Of a DNA stretch of 64,000 nt, positions 53,243 to 63,104 are shown piece by piece (positions within the stretch are counted from its first letter, which is position 1; each line of letters begins with the position of its first letter). The notes under the pieces were generated by a model, which was given only the letters and a program-made list of their open reading frames with translations, was not told the origin of the DNA and searched no databases. Source of the stretch: Emiliania huxleyi CCMP1516 (lineage: Eukaryota; Haptophyta; Isochrysidales; Noelaerhabdaceae); the NCBI RefSeq assembly GCF_000372725.1, contig NW_005200088.1, positions 371,491 through 435,490 of the forward strand. Direction: 5' to 3'. Made by a program: the position numbers and the translations under genes.

Positions 53243-53922
53243 AAACGCCCGCCGAAAGAAGCGTGTTGTCCGCACTGCACTCCAAGTGCTCCATCCAAGT
53301 GCTCCGCTTGCGGGATGGCTTAGCGGGTTCGAGCCGTCACACATTGGCTGCCGGGGTGTGCCGAGGGGGGGCTGGGTGGGCGGTAAGCCGTCATTGCCCG
53401 GCGCTGCTTGCAGCGCTCTGGGTGGTAGTGGCGGCGCTCCAAGAGTGGTGCTCTTGGGAAGAGGTTCCTCCTTTCCGCTCCCCCCCCGCAAGGCGCGAGA
53501 CACACACACTGTTCGGGCACCTACGCGGCTCCTAGCCGGGTAGGGGGTGGTGCGAACATGCAGGGTGAACGTGTGTGAATGAACTAGCTACAACAGGCTT
53601 CCTAGGTACCGTAGAGCAAGTAAAATCTACGGACGGACCATCGGCGCCTGCAGAGCGAGGCGAAAGAGTGCTTGAACGAACGTAGTGGTGTTGTAGAATT
53701 TTACAACAAAACTCCCTCGCACGACACTGGGCACGGGACTGGCGCGCACTGGCACTAGCACAGGTACACCACGGGAGCCGCTGCACTCCAAGTGCTCCAA
53801 GTGGGCTCCCACACACGTCTCACGATCCGCATGCGCATCCGGGCGAAAGTGCAAAGTCCGGGCGAAAGTCCCAAAGTCATAAATAAATAAAATAAATAAA
53901 ACGGACACCTCTCTACTGTGAG
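53243..53922. other. Upstream region of the kinase gene, made of repeat pieces
   Basis: It holds the second copy of the 26600-26770 repeat (53325-53505), gcactccaagtgctcc words (53278, 53785), and an antisense LINE-like 3' tail at 53694-53790 (gaattttacaacaaaactccctc..gccagtgc complement). An aaataaat-rich tract (53880-53900) precedes the foldback element. Confidence 0.55.
53694..53790 (-). mobile_element. LINE-like family 3' tail, antisense
   Basis: The sequence between gaattttacaacaaaactcc and accacgggagccgc is the reverse complement of the tail found behind the stops at 32085 and 58045. Only non-coding tail is present. Confidence 0.6.
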
Positions 53923-54793
53923 CTGAGGGAGGGTGTAGAGGATGTAGAGTGTAGAGCACTGTAGAGCTGTAGAGATGTAGAGCGCTGTAGAGCTGTAGAG
54001 CTCTACATCCGCCGCGTGACGAGGCGCCTGCGTTGTAGAGCGATGTAGAGGCGCTCTACAACGTGAAATCTCTACAACAAACTCTACATCATAAGCGGCG
54101 AACGAGGCACGGTCGCTCTCCGACATGAGGCGCGTTGCACTTGCCAGTGCTGCCCTGGCCTTCTGTCTGCCCGCCCAATGGGTGGCAGATGCCTCTGCTG
54201 CTGTGGCATGCCTCACGGCTGCGACTGGCCGGCACCTCGGCGCGTCAGCTCGGCTCGGCGTAGCGATCGTGGCCAGCGCAACTCGCCTGGACTCAACGCT
54301 CAGCCAGGAGCTCCCGCACGCGCTGGCGCGAGTCATGGCGCAGATAAGGCGTCTGAATGCTCGCCTCGCCTCGCGCAAATGCGACCGTCCTCGCAGCCGA
54401 CAGTCCACCGCCTGCTAAAGAAGCACAGCGACGAATGCGGCACCGGCGACACATGGCAGGCTGGTCATGACGCAGTTATAGGGTGTTGTGTGCCGTCAGA
54501 GGGACTCTCTGTGTGTCAGGGATAGTCAGGGCTGTCCATCAGAGCTTCACTAAGCTCGGTAAAACCCCATTAGCGCGGCTCGACCTCTTTGAGTCACTGC
54601 CTTCCCGGCGGTTTGGCTGTAGAGCCTCTACAACAAACTCTACAACAAAATCGCGCTCTACATCGCTCTACAACGCAGGCGCCTCGTCACGCGGCGGATG
54701 TAGAGCTCTACAGCTCTACAGCGCTCCAGAGCGCTCTACATCTCTACAGCTCTACAGCGCTCTACATTCTACATCCTCTACACCCTCCCTCAG
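53923..54793. mobile_element. Foldback DNA element, 871 bp, 8-bp target duplication
   Basis: The ends are CTGAGGGAGGGTGTAGAGG and its perfect inverted copy. Outside them are identical ACTGTGAG octamers (53915-53922 and 54794-54801). The inverted arms run for about 130-150 bp with small indels and consist of tgtagagc-type words and a shared block gcgtgacgaggcgcctgcg. An 8-bp duplication is typical of hAT-like elements. The middle (about 54080-54610) has small ORFs on both strands without a recognised domain, so the element is probably non-autonomous. Confidence 0.85.
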
Positions 54794-54801
54794 ACTGTGA
54801 G

Positions 54802-55587
54802 ATGGGTAAAAAGGAACAGGTCACCGCCCTTGCGATCTTTGTGCAGGGTTCTTTGTGGGTGTGGTCGGCGACTAGCCGGGGTCGTCCTCCCGAGATGGGG
54901 GACTAGCACTAGCCGTCTTCCACATGGTCCCTCGGGTCCCTGCTGCTCCTAATCTCTTCGTACATCCTCCTGCTGATCTCCGCAAAGTCCTGCTCCCTCC
55001 CTCGTCTCGCCCTGCCGCCTGCGCGTCTGCTCCGCCTCACCGTCTCTTCTGCCCTGCGCCGTCTGGCGTATCCGTGGCGACGGGTCCTCCATAGAGCATA
55101 GTCGGTCGAGGTCGCCGCCCCCCCCAAAGTCATAAGTCTGGCAGCTTCCGCGGTTTTGTGTGGAGAAGTTTACCTTACAAGATACTTACCTTATACAGAT
55201 GGTGGAAGAGCCATGCGCCATTGCTCACGCGCCGGCGCTCCCGGGAGGCAACTCGCAAGACGAGCGAGCGCTCAAACCCGCCGTCGTGGCAAGAGCGGGA
55301 CCCCCCCCCTCCCCACACGCTTTCTCCCGTCTCCCGATGCACACACACCCCTCCCCCTCCCACCCACCCTCGGCCCTCCTGCCCCGTGAGGCGTGAGAGC
55401 TAGCTCTCACCGCGCGCCGCGCCGCCTAACCGCTCGCCAGCCGCGCCGGCGGAGGAGGCAGACTCGACCTGAGGGGCGGCGAGAAGCGGATTACACGAGG
55501 TTGCCCGAGATTGCACGAGACTGGGCGGCGCGGAGGCCGGCGAGGCGAGGGGGCCACAAGCAACCCGGCGGGTCCACTTTTGAGTCC
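54802..55587. other. Intergenic
   Basis: It contains the tgtggagaagtttaccttac repeat (related to 34225-34248, inverted). Plus-strand frames between 55156 and 55410 carry no domain. The region lies 3' of the Myb gene. Confidence 0.45.
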
Positions 55588-57014
55588 TCAATTCATTGGT
55601 TGAGGCGAGGGGGGGAGAGGGGTGCGGCGGTCTCTCCGCCGCCTCTCGGTGGCCTCTCGGCGGCCTCTCGGAGCATATACCGACGATTCGTGGTGGAGGG
55701 CCGGCGGCATAGCCTCGCCCGGCGTCTCGTCCGACGCGGGAGGATGTGCCGCCCCAGCAGAGGCTCCAGGGGGCTCCTCCCCCCCCTCCCCTCCCCCCGC
55801 AGCCTCGCCTCGACACTGCCCCTCCGCGCCGAACGCCTCGCCGCGAATCGCACCCCCCTCCACGCCCACGCCCTCCACGCACACGCCCTCCGCCTCCCCG
55901 CCCTCCGCCTCCCCACTGCCCTCTGCGCCGCCCCCCGCGCCCTCCACCCCCGCGCCGCCCCCCGCGCCGCCCCCCTCGCCGCCCCCCTCCCTCGGGCGGT
56001 GTCTCGGAAGCGTCTCGGAAGCGTCGCCCCCTTCCCTCGAGAAGGAGGAGAAGGACGACATCTCGACGAGCGGAGGCACCGCCGGGGCACCCGACATCTG
56101 GCGCACGGGCATCGGCACCGAAGGCAACGCCGCCGCCGCCGAAGTCGCGCCGCCGCTGTTCACTCTCTCCTCCGCCTCGGCCTCCTCTGCCTGCGCAGCC
56201 ATCAGCGCGGCGGCGGCGAGCGCCTGAAGCATTCAACAAGCCGTGGCTGACTCCAGTGCAATCTCGTGCAATCCCGTGCAATCTCGTGCAATCTCGCCTC
56301 AAATCCGAGCTCAGAGCAGATGCGGCCCTCGCTGCCCACCCTCCCAAACAGGGGCCGGGCCTCGGAGCGGTCTGGCGCGCGGGGGGGGCTTCCGCCGAAC
56401 GGGACGACGACCGCCGAAACTCCGCCGGCCGCTGCCGAAACTCCGCCGACCGCCGCCGATGCTCCGCTGGCGGCCGCCTCTCTTCCAGAGGCTTGGGTAT
56501 GCCGCGGGAGCGAAGGAGCGCTGGTCGCGACGCCGCCGCCGCCCTGGCCGAGGCCCGCTGCCGCCACCGCGTCGGCGCTTGCTCGCTGGTCAAGCTTTGC
56601 AAGGCAGACGTGCCCTCGCTTCGGGGCGCCGCAGCGCTGGCACCGATTCTTGGACGCATGCCCAGCCTCGCGCAGCTTGCGCCCCTTCTCGATCCGCTGC
56701 CAGCGGTTGCGCACGGACGAGACGGACCGGCCTGCGCAGCGAGGGCTCGCTCAGGCCAGAGGTACGAGCTCCCTTGCTCCTCCTTTTGTGAGGCGGCGGC
56801 GAGGAGCGAGCGGTGGGGAAGACGCTGCCAGATGTCATGGAGAGCAGCGACGGCGGCGCGGACGGTGCTTGCGGGAGGCGAGAGGGGCGCACGCGCCTGG
56901 CAGCGAGAGCACGATGCGAGACCACTTTGGGCCCAGCTCGCCGAGCAGTCGCAGGATCGTTCTGTCCTCCTCGGGCTCCCACGCCCGCATATGCTCGTGC
57001 ACGCCGCCTGTCAT
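55588..57014 (-). CDS. Myb/SANT-type DNA-binding protein (395 aa, 3 exons)
   Basis: Exons 57014-56897, 56731-56298 and 56223-55588 join in frame. The first starts MTGGVHEHMRAWEPEEDRTI and with exon 2 gives one Myb repeat: LRLLGELGPKWSRIVLSLPG then RSVSSVRNRWQRIEKG. A CQRCGAPKRGHVC motif follows directly, a short Cys/His zinc-knuckle-like element. The rest is Ala/Gly/Glu-rich, including LAAAALMAAQAEEAEAEERV and acidic repeats at the C-terminus. A transcription factor is inferred. Both introns use GC donors; intron 2 contains 10-nt tgcaatctcg repeats. The single Myb repeat linked to CxxCG..GHVC is the key feature. Confidence 0.75.
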
Positions 57015-57299
57015 AGCGCGCCTGTGGATGGGAGGAGCGGGGTCGGTCGCGCCGTCGCGCAACTCGCGCCTTTCTGTAGAGGTCGCCTTGCGTCTCGGCG
57101 TGCACAGGTCGCGAAGCAAGCACCGAAAACGTAAGAAAGCGGTGGCGTTTTTCTTTTTATTTTAAAGCAGAACGCCGGGTTTGTAGGTAAAGAATTACGA
57201 GATTTCGCGGTATACACGACCTCAGAGCGTCACACACTCACGTCATCTAGCTCCCCAGTCACCACAGTATCCGTGTAGCTCTACGTCTAGCGCTTGGCC

Positions 57300-57650
57300 A
57301 GCCCTCCCACCCTATCCGGATCTTGGCCTCTCCCGAGTCGGTCGTACTCCTATCAGCCACGCGCCCCCTCGCCCCCCTCCCACTCCTGCGACCAGACCTC
57401 GATCTTCTTGGGCAGCAGCTGGTCCTGCAGGCAGGTCGCCGTGGCCCAGCTCGCCTGAGGCTCCCCTGCCCCAGCTCCAGACGGCGCCGTCGGCGGTGAG
57501 AATGAGGTTGTGCACGTCTCCAGCCGACACAGCGACGACGCGCTGGCCAGCTAAGGCCTCGGTCTTCTTGGGCAGCAGCTGCACCTGTAGGTTGCCGTGG
57601 CCAGCTCGCCAAAGAGTCCACTGCCCCGGAGGGACACGGCCGTGTTGGGC
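57300..57650 (-). pseudogene. RCC1-repeat gene relic
   Basis: Minus-strand frames contain VVAVSAGDVHNLILTADGAV, WSWGRGASGELGHGD and a second GLFGEL..GHGNLQVQLLPKK, the typical RCC1 propeller repeat. The pieces lie in different frames: near 57590 one nucleotide seems missing between FGEL and GHGN, and near 57440 about four extra nucleotides separate GHGDL from QDQLLPKKIEVW. Only about two blades of the usual seven are present. It looks like a decayed fragment of a host gene. Confidence 0.6.
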
Positions 57651-57892
57651 GCTGGGCGCTCCATTTCCGTTTGGCAGCTATAGGTCGCCTCAGGGCCCTC
57701 CCCTCCCGGCGGAGCAGGGCGGGATAGGCGCCAAGCGGGAGGGAGCGGACGACGGGGTGGAACGCACAGAGAGGAAAGGTCGGCATGAGCGGGATGTGCG
57801 CCGTATAACCAAAAGCACCTACCTACGCGGGGGTGCCGGCCGGTGCCGTTTTGGCGCCAGGGCGACACAACTCCGCGAAAATTCTTGTTTTG

Positions 57893-58125
57893 GACCACCA
57901 AGAGCTGGCTGGGGCTGCAGAAGCAGCGCATCTCAGCCGTTCTTCACACGGCCATCGCAGAGCAGATTGTGAATGAGCTTGCCAGCGGCGGGGGCGGTCG
58001 AGTGCACGGAGCTAAGTGCCTCGCCGTCCTCGCGGCAGTCGCTTAGGCGGCTCCAGTGGTGTACCTGTGTTAGTGCCAGTGCGCGCCAGTCCCGTGCCCA
58101 GTGTTGTGCGACGAGCGAAAAATAA
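57893..58125 (+). mobile_element. 5'-truncated 3' end of the LINE-like family
   Basis: It begins inside WTTKSWLGLQKQRISAVLHT and continues to HGAKCLAVLAAVA, stop, then tcgcttaggcggctccagtgg and gtcccgtgcccagtgttgtg. It is closely related to the copy at 31889-32180 and more distant from the ORF at 44661. Confidence 0.65.
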
Positions 58126-58223
58126 ATTCGGGTTTTGCGCTCGACTCGCCGGGCTGTGTCCACCCTGTGTCACCGCCGCACGCGCTGAGCCATCTTGTGG
58201 CCTCGAGTGGAGGTTTGTCTCTC

Positions 58224-59507
58224 ATGCCGGCGAAGGTCCTGCTTATTGCCTCTGTCCTTGTCGTGCCCGCACAGGCTCCGCCACCGACGATTCACCCGGA
58301 CTGCAATGTTGTGTGCGTTGGCGTCCCCTGCGGGACGTTCTACGACACCACTTGCTCAGATCAAGCGGTAAAGTTGCCATCGTGCAACTGCGGGAATTGC
58401 TGTCGCCCAGACCCGCCCGCCACCCAAGCGGTCGCCGCTCACGCAACGCCCGCTGCTCAGACGCCGGTCTTCACCACGCGTGGGCCCAACAGTGTGGTCC
58501 TCTGGCAGCCTCCTGGCCCGGGCCGCAAGGCTGGCGCGTGCGCTGGGCCGACGACGATGCAAGCGGATCCCATCTGGCAGGCGGTGACGATCGCCGAGTG
58601 CCAAGAGTACTGCGGTGCGCGCCTGACTCTATAGATAGAACCTCGCGCCCACCCCACCCCAAACTCTCGACCACTCTCACGCAAAGTTTAGCTCTCGACA
58701 TTGAATGCGTCGCGATCGAGTTCACGGAGTTCGTCCCAAAGTGGCAGCGCTTGTACGCACGAGAGTATGCACGCTGCATGGCCATCGACTTGCCCTCCAA
58801 AGTCACGCACGTCTTGCCGCGTCCCGACGGCGCTCGCTGCCTCGTCAAGCCGGCGCGCGCTCTGCGCCTTCGCCTGCTTCGCCAATCCGCCATCTCCGCC
58901 TCTTAGCACTACGATCTCCTCCACCATTCTCTCCTCCGACCCCTGCAGACGCGCGGTCTCTGCCCTCCCCCAACGCGCACTTGCCCGTGCTGCTGGCTCG
59001 CCGGGCCCGGCGTCGATTTCAAGTACGGCAGCACGCCATGCGCCGAGCTGCAGAACGCCGATCTCAGCAACATGAACCTCGAAGGCACGTGACGTCCATG
59101 CAAGCGCCACCGCCCGCGCGGGCCTGGCACGTGGAAACCCCTAATACGCCCCCTCGCCCGCGCAAGGTGCCAAACTGGACGGCGTGGACATGCAGTGCGC
59201 CAAGCTGGACGGCGCGTCGCTCAAGGGGGCCAGCTTTGGCGGCGCGAATCTCAAGTCTGTCAGCTTCGTCGGCGCCAACCTCGACGGCGCCGACTTCACC
59301 CAGGCTGACGCCAACTTTGCAGATTTCAAGGGGGCCAACCTCATGAACGCGAAGTTTCTTGAGGCCACCGTTGAGAGGGCCAACTTCAAGGGCGCCCTGG
59401 GACTGCAGTTTGCCGAGTTCGCGGGAGCAAACGGGATCGATCTCGCCACATGGGGCCCCGGAGGCGTCGCGGGACGAGGGGCGCTGCCTCCCCCGCCCCC
59501 GCCTTAG
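58224..59507 (+). CDS. Secreted Cys-rich and pentapeptide-repeat protein
   Basis: The start MPAKVLLIASVLVVPAQAPP is a signal peptide. Cys-rich parts follow (CNVVCVGVPC, CNCGNCC, AECQEYCG). After introns, possible exons give ALDIECVAIEFTEFVPKWQR (about 58690) and CPCCWLAGPGVDFKYGSTPC, AELQNADLSNMNLEG (about 58980-59090). The intron ends gcgcaag, and the last exon (59167-59507) gives pentapeptide repeats AKLDGVDMQCAKLDGASLKG to FAEFAGANG and a PPPPPP end. Pentapeptide repeats form a right-handed beta-helix, often binding proteins. That the first and last parts are one gene is inferred from strand, spacing and shared Cys style; the middle is weak. Confidence 0.5.
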
Positions 59508-59629
59508 ACCGCCCACCCACTATAGGGAGGGGTGGAAGAAATGTGAAGATTCGGATTTGTGAATAGTATTTGCACGCGCCAGTTCGCACCTGTGTCGAGC
59601 CTGTCTGCTGGGCAAGAGATTTCTTTTGT

Positions 59630-60692
59630 TTAAAGGCCAAGGTGGGCCCTATTGAAAAGACCCCGATTTTGAGGGGTGTCGGACATGCGCAGCTCAAGCG
59701 CGCTGTCGCTGCCCGAGTTGCGGTCACGTCCCGGAAATCTTCGCCGGCCCCGCCAGCTTGACCGACTGGACCGCGGAGAGGCTGGGCTTGGCCGGCGGCG
59801 CGACGCGTGGCCTCTGCTGCGGCCATCTCGGACGCTCAAGCGGCGCCAGCCAGCGGCTCGGCCGCGCATCCTTCACACACGCCGCCACGACCAAGCTGAG
59901 CGGGCCCGGTGTCGAGTCATGGTGCGAGATGCATGTCAGGGGCGGCTGTGGCCACAGCAGGTCCACCAGACGGGCGTCAAAGCTTGCCGTCGGCGTGCTG
60001 TGGTGGCGAGAGCCGAGACCGCTGCAGAGGAGCCGAGTGCAGTGGCGAGCCAGAGGCTACCAGGGTCACCAGGTGGTAGCCCTTGCCCATTCTGAGCAGG
60101 GATGTGCTTTGATGGGGTTGTGCTTGAGCGTGTGTGAAGTGGGAGTGCGTGCCGGCGGTGTCTGTGGCTGAAACGGGCGTGTGTGAGGCTGCAGAGCCGT
60201 GGTATGAGCCAGAGTGAGCTTCATCACCCAAGATAAGTGCGGTTTGGGACGGCTCAGACTTGCTGCTGATGGGCCTGGGCCAGGAGAGCGACAGAGAAGG
60301 CGAGGTGGTGAGCTGGGAAGCCGCTTTGTCGGCACCTGGACGTGTCGCGATGAAGTGCCAAAAAGTACTATTTGCGGCTATTGCTCCAAACTTCGGGAGA
60401 CAAGGCCTACATATTATGACTGCATCCATGAGCCTAGTGCATGAGGGCTGTGGGTCGGGACATTTCACAGTCGATGGCGCCGATAATGACCTCCGTAATG
60501 CCCTCGCAATCGGCTCGGATGGGGTCCACCGGGGACAATCTCGGAGCCCTCTCCGTGGCATCACGAGCCGGTGTGAGCTTGAAGACCCGAGGTAAGTGCG
60601 GTTTGGGACAGCTCAGACTTACTACTGGTGGGCCTGGGCCAGGAGGGCGACAGAGAAGGCGAGGTGGTGAGCTAGAGGCTGGAGAGTCCGCG
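59630..60692. repeat. Inverted repeat, left arm (about 1 kb)
   Basis: The arm is the reverse complement of 60793-61840 with a few per cent differences. It also holds an internal direct repeat: aagtgcggtttgggac..gccaggag(a/g)gcgacagagaaggcg at 60235 and 60595. ORFs on both strands exist (for example CQKVLFAAIAPNFGRQGLHI on plus), none recognised. Confidence 0.85.
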
Positions 60693-60792
60693 NNNNNNNN
60701 NNNNNNNNNNNNNNNNNNNNNNNNNNNNNNNNNNNNNNNNNNNNNNNNNNNNNNNNNNNNNNNNNNNNNNNNNNNNNNNNNNNNNNNNNNNN
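60693..60792. other. Assembly gap (100 N)
   Basis: Exactly 100 N separate the two arms of the inverted repeat. The round number suggests a placeholder of unknown real length. Confidence 0.99.
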
Positions 60793-61840
60793 CTGCTCCA
60801 GCTCACCACTCGCCTTCTCTGTCGCTCTCCTGGCCCAGGCCCATCAGTATCAGGTCTGAGCTGTCCCAAACCGCACTTACCTCGGGTCTGCAAGCTCACA
60901 CCGGCTCGTGATGCCACGGAGAGGGCTCCGAGATTGTCCCCGGTGGACCCCATCCGAGCCGATTGCGAGGGCATTACGGAGGTCATTGTCGGCGCCACCG
61001 ACCGTGAAATGTCCCGACCCACAGCCCTCATGCACTAGGCTCATGGATGCAGTCATAATATGTAGGCCTTATCTCCCGAAGTTTGGAGCAATAGCCGCAA
61101 ATAGTACTTTTTGGCACTTCATCGCGACACGTCCAGGTGCCGACAAAGCGGCTTCCCAGCTCACCACCTCGCCTTCTCTGTCGCTCTCCTGGCCCAGGCT
61201 CATCAGTATCAAGCCTGAGCCGTCCCAAACCGCACTTATCTTGGGTGATGAAGCTCACTCTGGCTCATACCACGGCTCTGCAGCCTCACACACGCCCGTT
61301 TCAGCCACAGACACCGCCGGCACGCACTCCCACTTCACACACGCTCAAGCACAACCCCATCAAAGCACATCCCTGCTCAGAATGGGCAAGGGCTACCACC
61401 TGGTGACCCTGGTAGCCTCTGGCTCGCCACTGCACTCGGCTCCTCTGCAGCGGTCTCGGCTCTCGCCACCACAGCACGCCGACGGCAAGCTTTGACGCCC
61501 GTCTGGTGGACCTGCTGTGGCCACAGCCGCCCCTGACATGCATCTCGCACCATGACTCGACACCGGGCCCGCTCAGCTTGGTCGTGGCGGCGTGTGTGAA
61601 GGATGCGCGGCCGAGCCGCTGGCTGGCGCCGCTTGAGCGTCCGAGATGGCCGCAGCAGAGGCCACGCGTCGCGCCGCCGGCCAAGCCCAGCCTCTCCGCG
61701 GTCGAGTTGGTCGAGCTGGCGGGCGGAGAGCCGCCAAGAGGGCAGCAGCGGAGCGGGAGAGGCCGTGCGAGCTTGCGCGAAGAGAGCGCTAGCGCTCTGT
61801 TCGATTTCAATAGGCGGCCTACCTTGGCCTTTAAAAATTC
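60793..61840. repeat. Inverted repeat, right arm (about 1 kb)
   Basis: It is the reverse complement of the left arm. Similarity is high to about 61724 (ccagctcgaccaact versus ccagcttgaccgact) and continues weakly to the word ccttggcctttaaa near 61835, matching tttaaaggccaagg at 59631. Confidence 0.85.
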
Positions 61841-62249
61841 CTATTTGTGAAGCCTCTTCTCGACTTTTTTCGCGAGCCACAGGCGCTCCAGCTGCAGGCG
61901 CTCGCTGTGAGCCACAGCGCCTCCGGACAGCGTGCCGAGCGCCTGCTACAGGTTTGCCTGCAGCCCAGCCGCACTCGCTGCGGCGGCAGCTAGTCGGTTC
62001 GGCCTGGACTCGCGCGCGCCGAGATGGGAACCCAACACACGGCGCGTCGACCCGCCTCCGCTTTTGCAACAAAGTCTGCTTGGCTTGTGCAGGTGATGCC
62101 CAGAGCAGCAGAGACGACGCCGGCAGCCTCGGCTCGACCTCGAAGGCGGATCTCGTGGCCAAAAACCTGTGCTCTATTCGTCGGTGGTTCACCGTACACG
62201 CCTGTGTAGGAGCGGCTCTCGCGTCGCTCGCGCAGCGCTGGTTGTTGTC

Positions 62250-63104
62250 GAGACGCTCGCCGGCCTGAGCGGCGCGGTGGCTGCGAACCCCGCGCCCACA
62301 CTCTTGTTCCTCCTGGGCGGCGAGAGCACCGGCCACCACCTGCTGACCGCCGTCCTCGACCACAGCGCACGCAACAGCCCGAGCAGCGGGCTGTGCCACC
62401 TCAACGAGACTGGTTCCCTCTCCGATCAACTATCAATTCTCTGGTCTACTCGAGAGGCTTTCTCGTGGCGGGAGGCAAAGATGAAGGCGCAAGTGTACGT
62501 GAATCAGCTCGCGCAGATGAAAGGGCTGTGCCATACGTTTGTGGTGCCTGATTGCGTACACAGCTGCCTATCGTACCCCTTTGGCGGAGGATGGAAAACG
62601 TCAAATGACTCGGTGATAGGCAAGGACGCACTGGCACGCCCGGACCTCGCTGTCCTCTGGAACATGACCGCTGCGGCAGGCGTGGAACTCAAGGTGCTTG
62701 CCTCGTACCGCAACCCGCTCAGCGCATATCTTGCCCGTCCCAGCAGACATACAGATGCGATGCTGGGTGTGTGGAGGGCAAAGCTCGTGCTCGCATCGAA
62801 CTCCTACATGCAAAGTGAGCTCGCGAGCATGGCGGCGTTGCACGTCAAATTCTGCGTCGTTAGCTTCGAGTCCCTTTGCGGTGCGAACCGCTCCAACGTC
62901 TCGCACCGCATCGCAAGCTTCCTCTCGGTGGGAGCGTCGCTGCTGCAGGCGTCGATGGTCGCCGTCACTCGGCCTTGTGCCCGCCCAAAGTGGCATCCCG
63001 GAGATGGCAATGAGGAGGTGGCACGCCTGATGCTGACCGGCGCGGAGGCACGCTGGCCGCTGCTTGCGAGCGGACACGCGACGAGTCGCACAAGCTTGAA
63101 ATGA
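62250..63104 (+). CDS. Sulfotransferase-like protein (5' end unresolved)
   Basis: The frame contains PTLLFLLGGESTGHHLLTAV, which fits the PAPS 5'-phosphosulfate loop, and later VLASYRNPLSAYLARPSRH, which fits the 3'-phosphate loop (R-N-P). CVVSFESLCG and RIASFLSV resemble the following helices. Cys and N-glycosylation-type NMT/NRS sites suggest a Golgi or secreted location. The frame is open upstream to 62169 without an ATG in the right place, so at least one exon is missing. Sulfotransferases are expanded in haptophytes that make sulfated polysaccharides. The call is by motif pattern. Confidence 0.5.
   Translation, partial: ETLAGLSGAVAANPAPTLLFLLGGESTGHHLLTAVLDHSARNSPSSGLCHLNETGSLSDQLSILWSTREAFSWREAKMKAQVYVNQLAQMKGLCHTFVVPDCVHSCLSYPFGGGWKTSNDSVIGKDALARPDLAVLWNMTAAAGVELKVLASYRNPLSAYLARPSRHTDAMLGVWRAKLVLASNSYMQSELASMAALHVKFCVVSFESLCGANRSNVSHRIASFLSVGASLLQASMVAVTRPCARPKWHPGDGNEEVARLMLTGAEARWPLLASGHATSRTSLK

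Noticed and set aside
53243-53509. N-terminal extension of the kinase ORF
   Set aside because: It translates a dispersed repeat also present at 26600-26770, so a later Met is more likely.
55156-55410. Three overlapping plus-strand ORFs as genes
   Set aside because: All are Pro/Arg-rich, share the same DNA in three frames and begin inside a dispersed repeat.
58688-59110. Minus-strand 140-aa ORF as a gene
   Set aside because: Its composition is plausible, but it overlaps probable plus-strand exons of the pentapeptide gene and has no domain.
59977-61495. The 195-aa ORF present in both arms of the inverted repeat as a transposase
   Set aside because: No catalytic motif is visible, composition is Ser/Pro-rich and the opposite strand looks equally coding.
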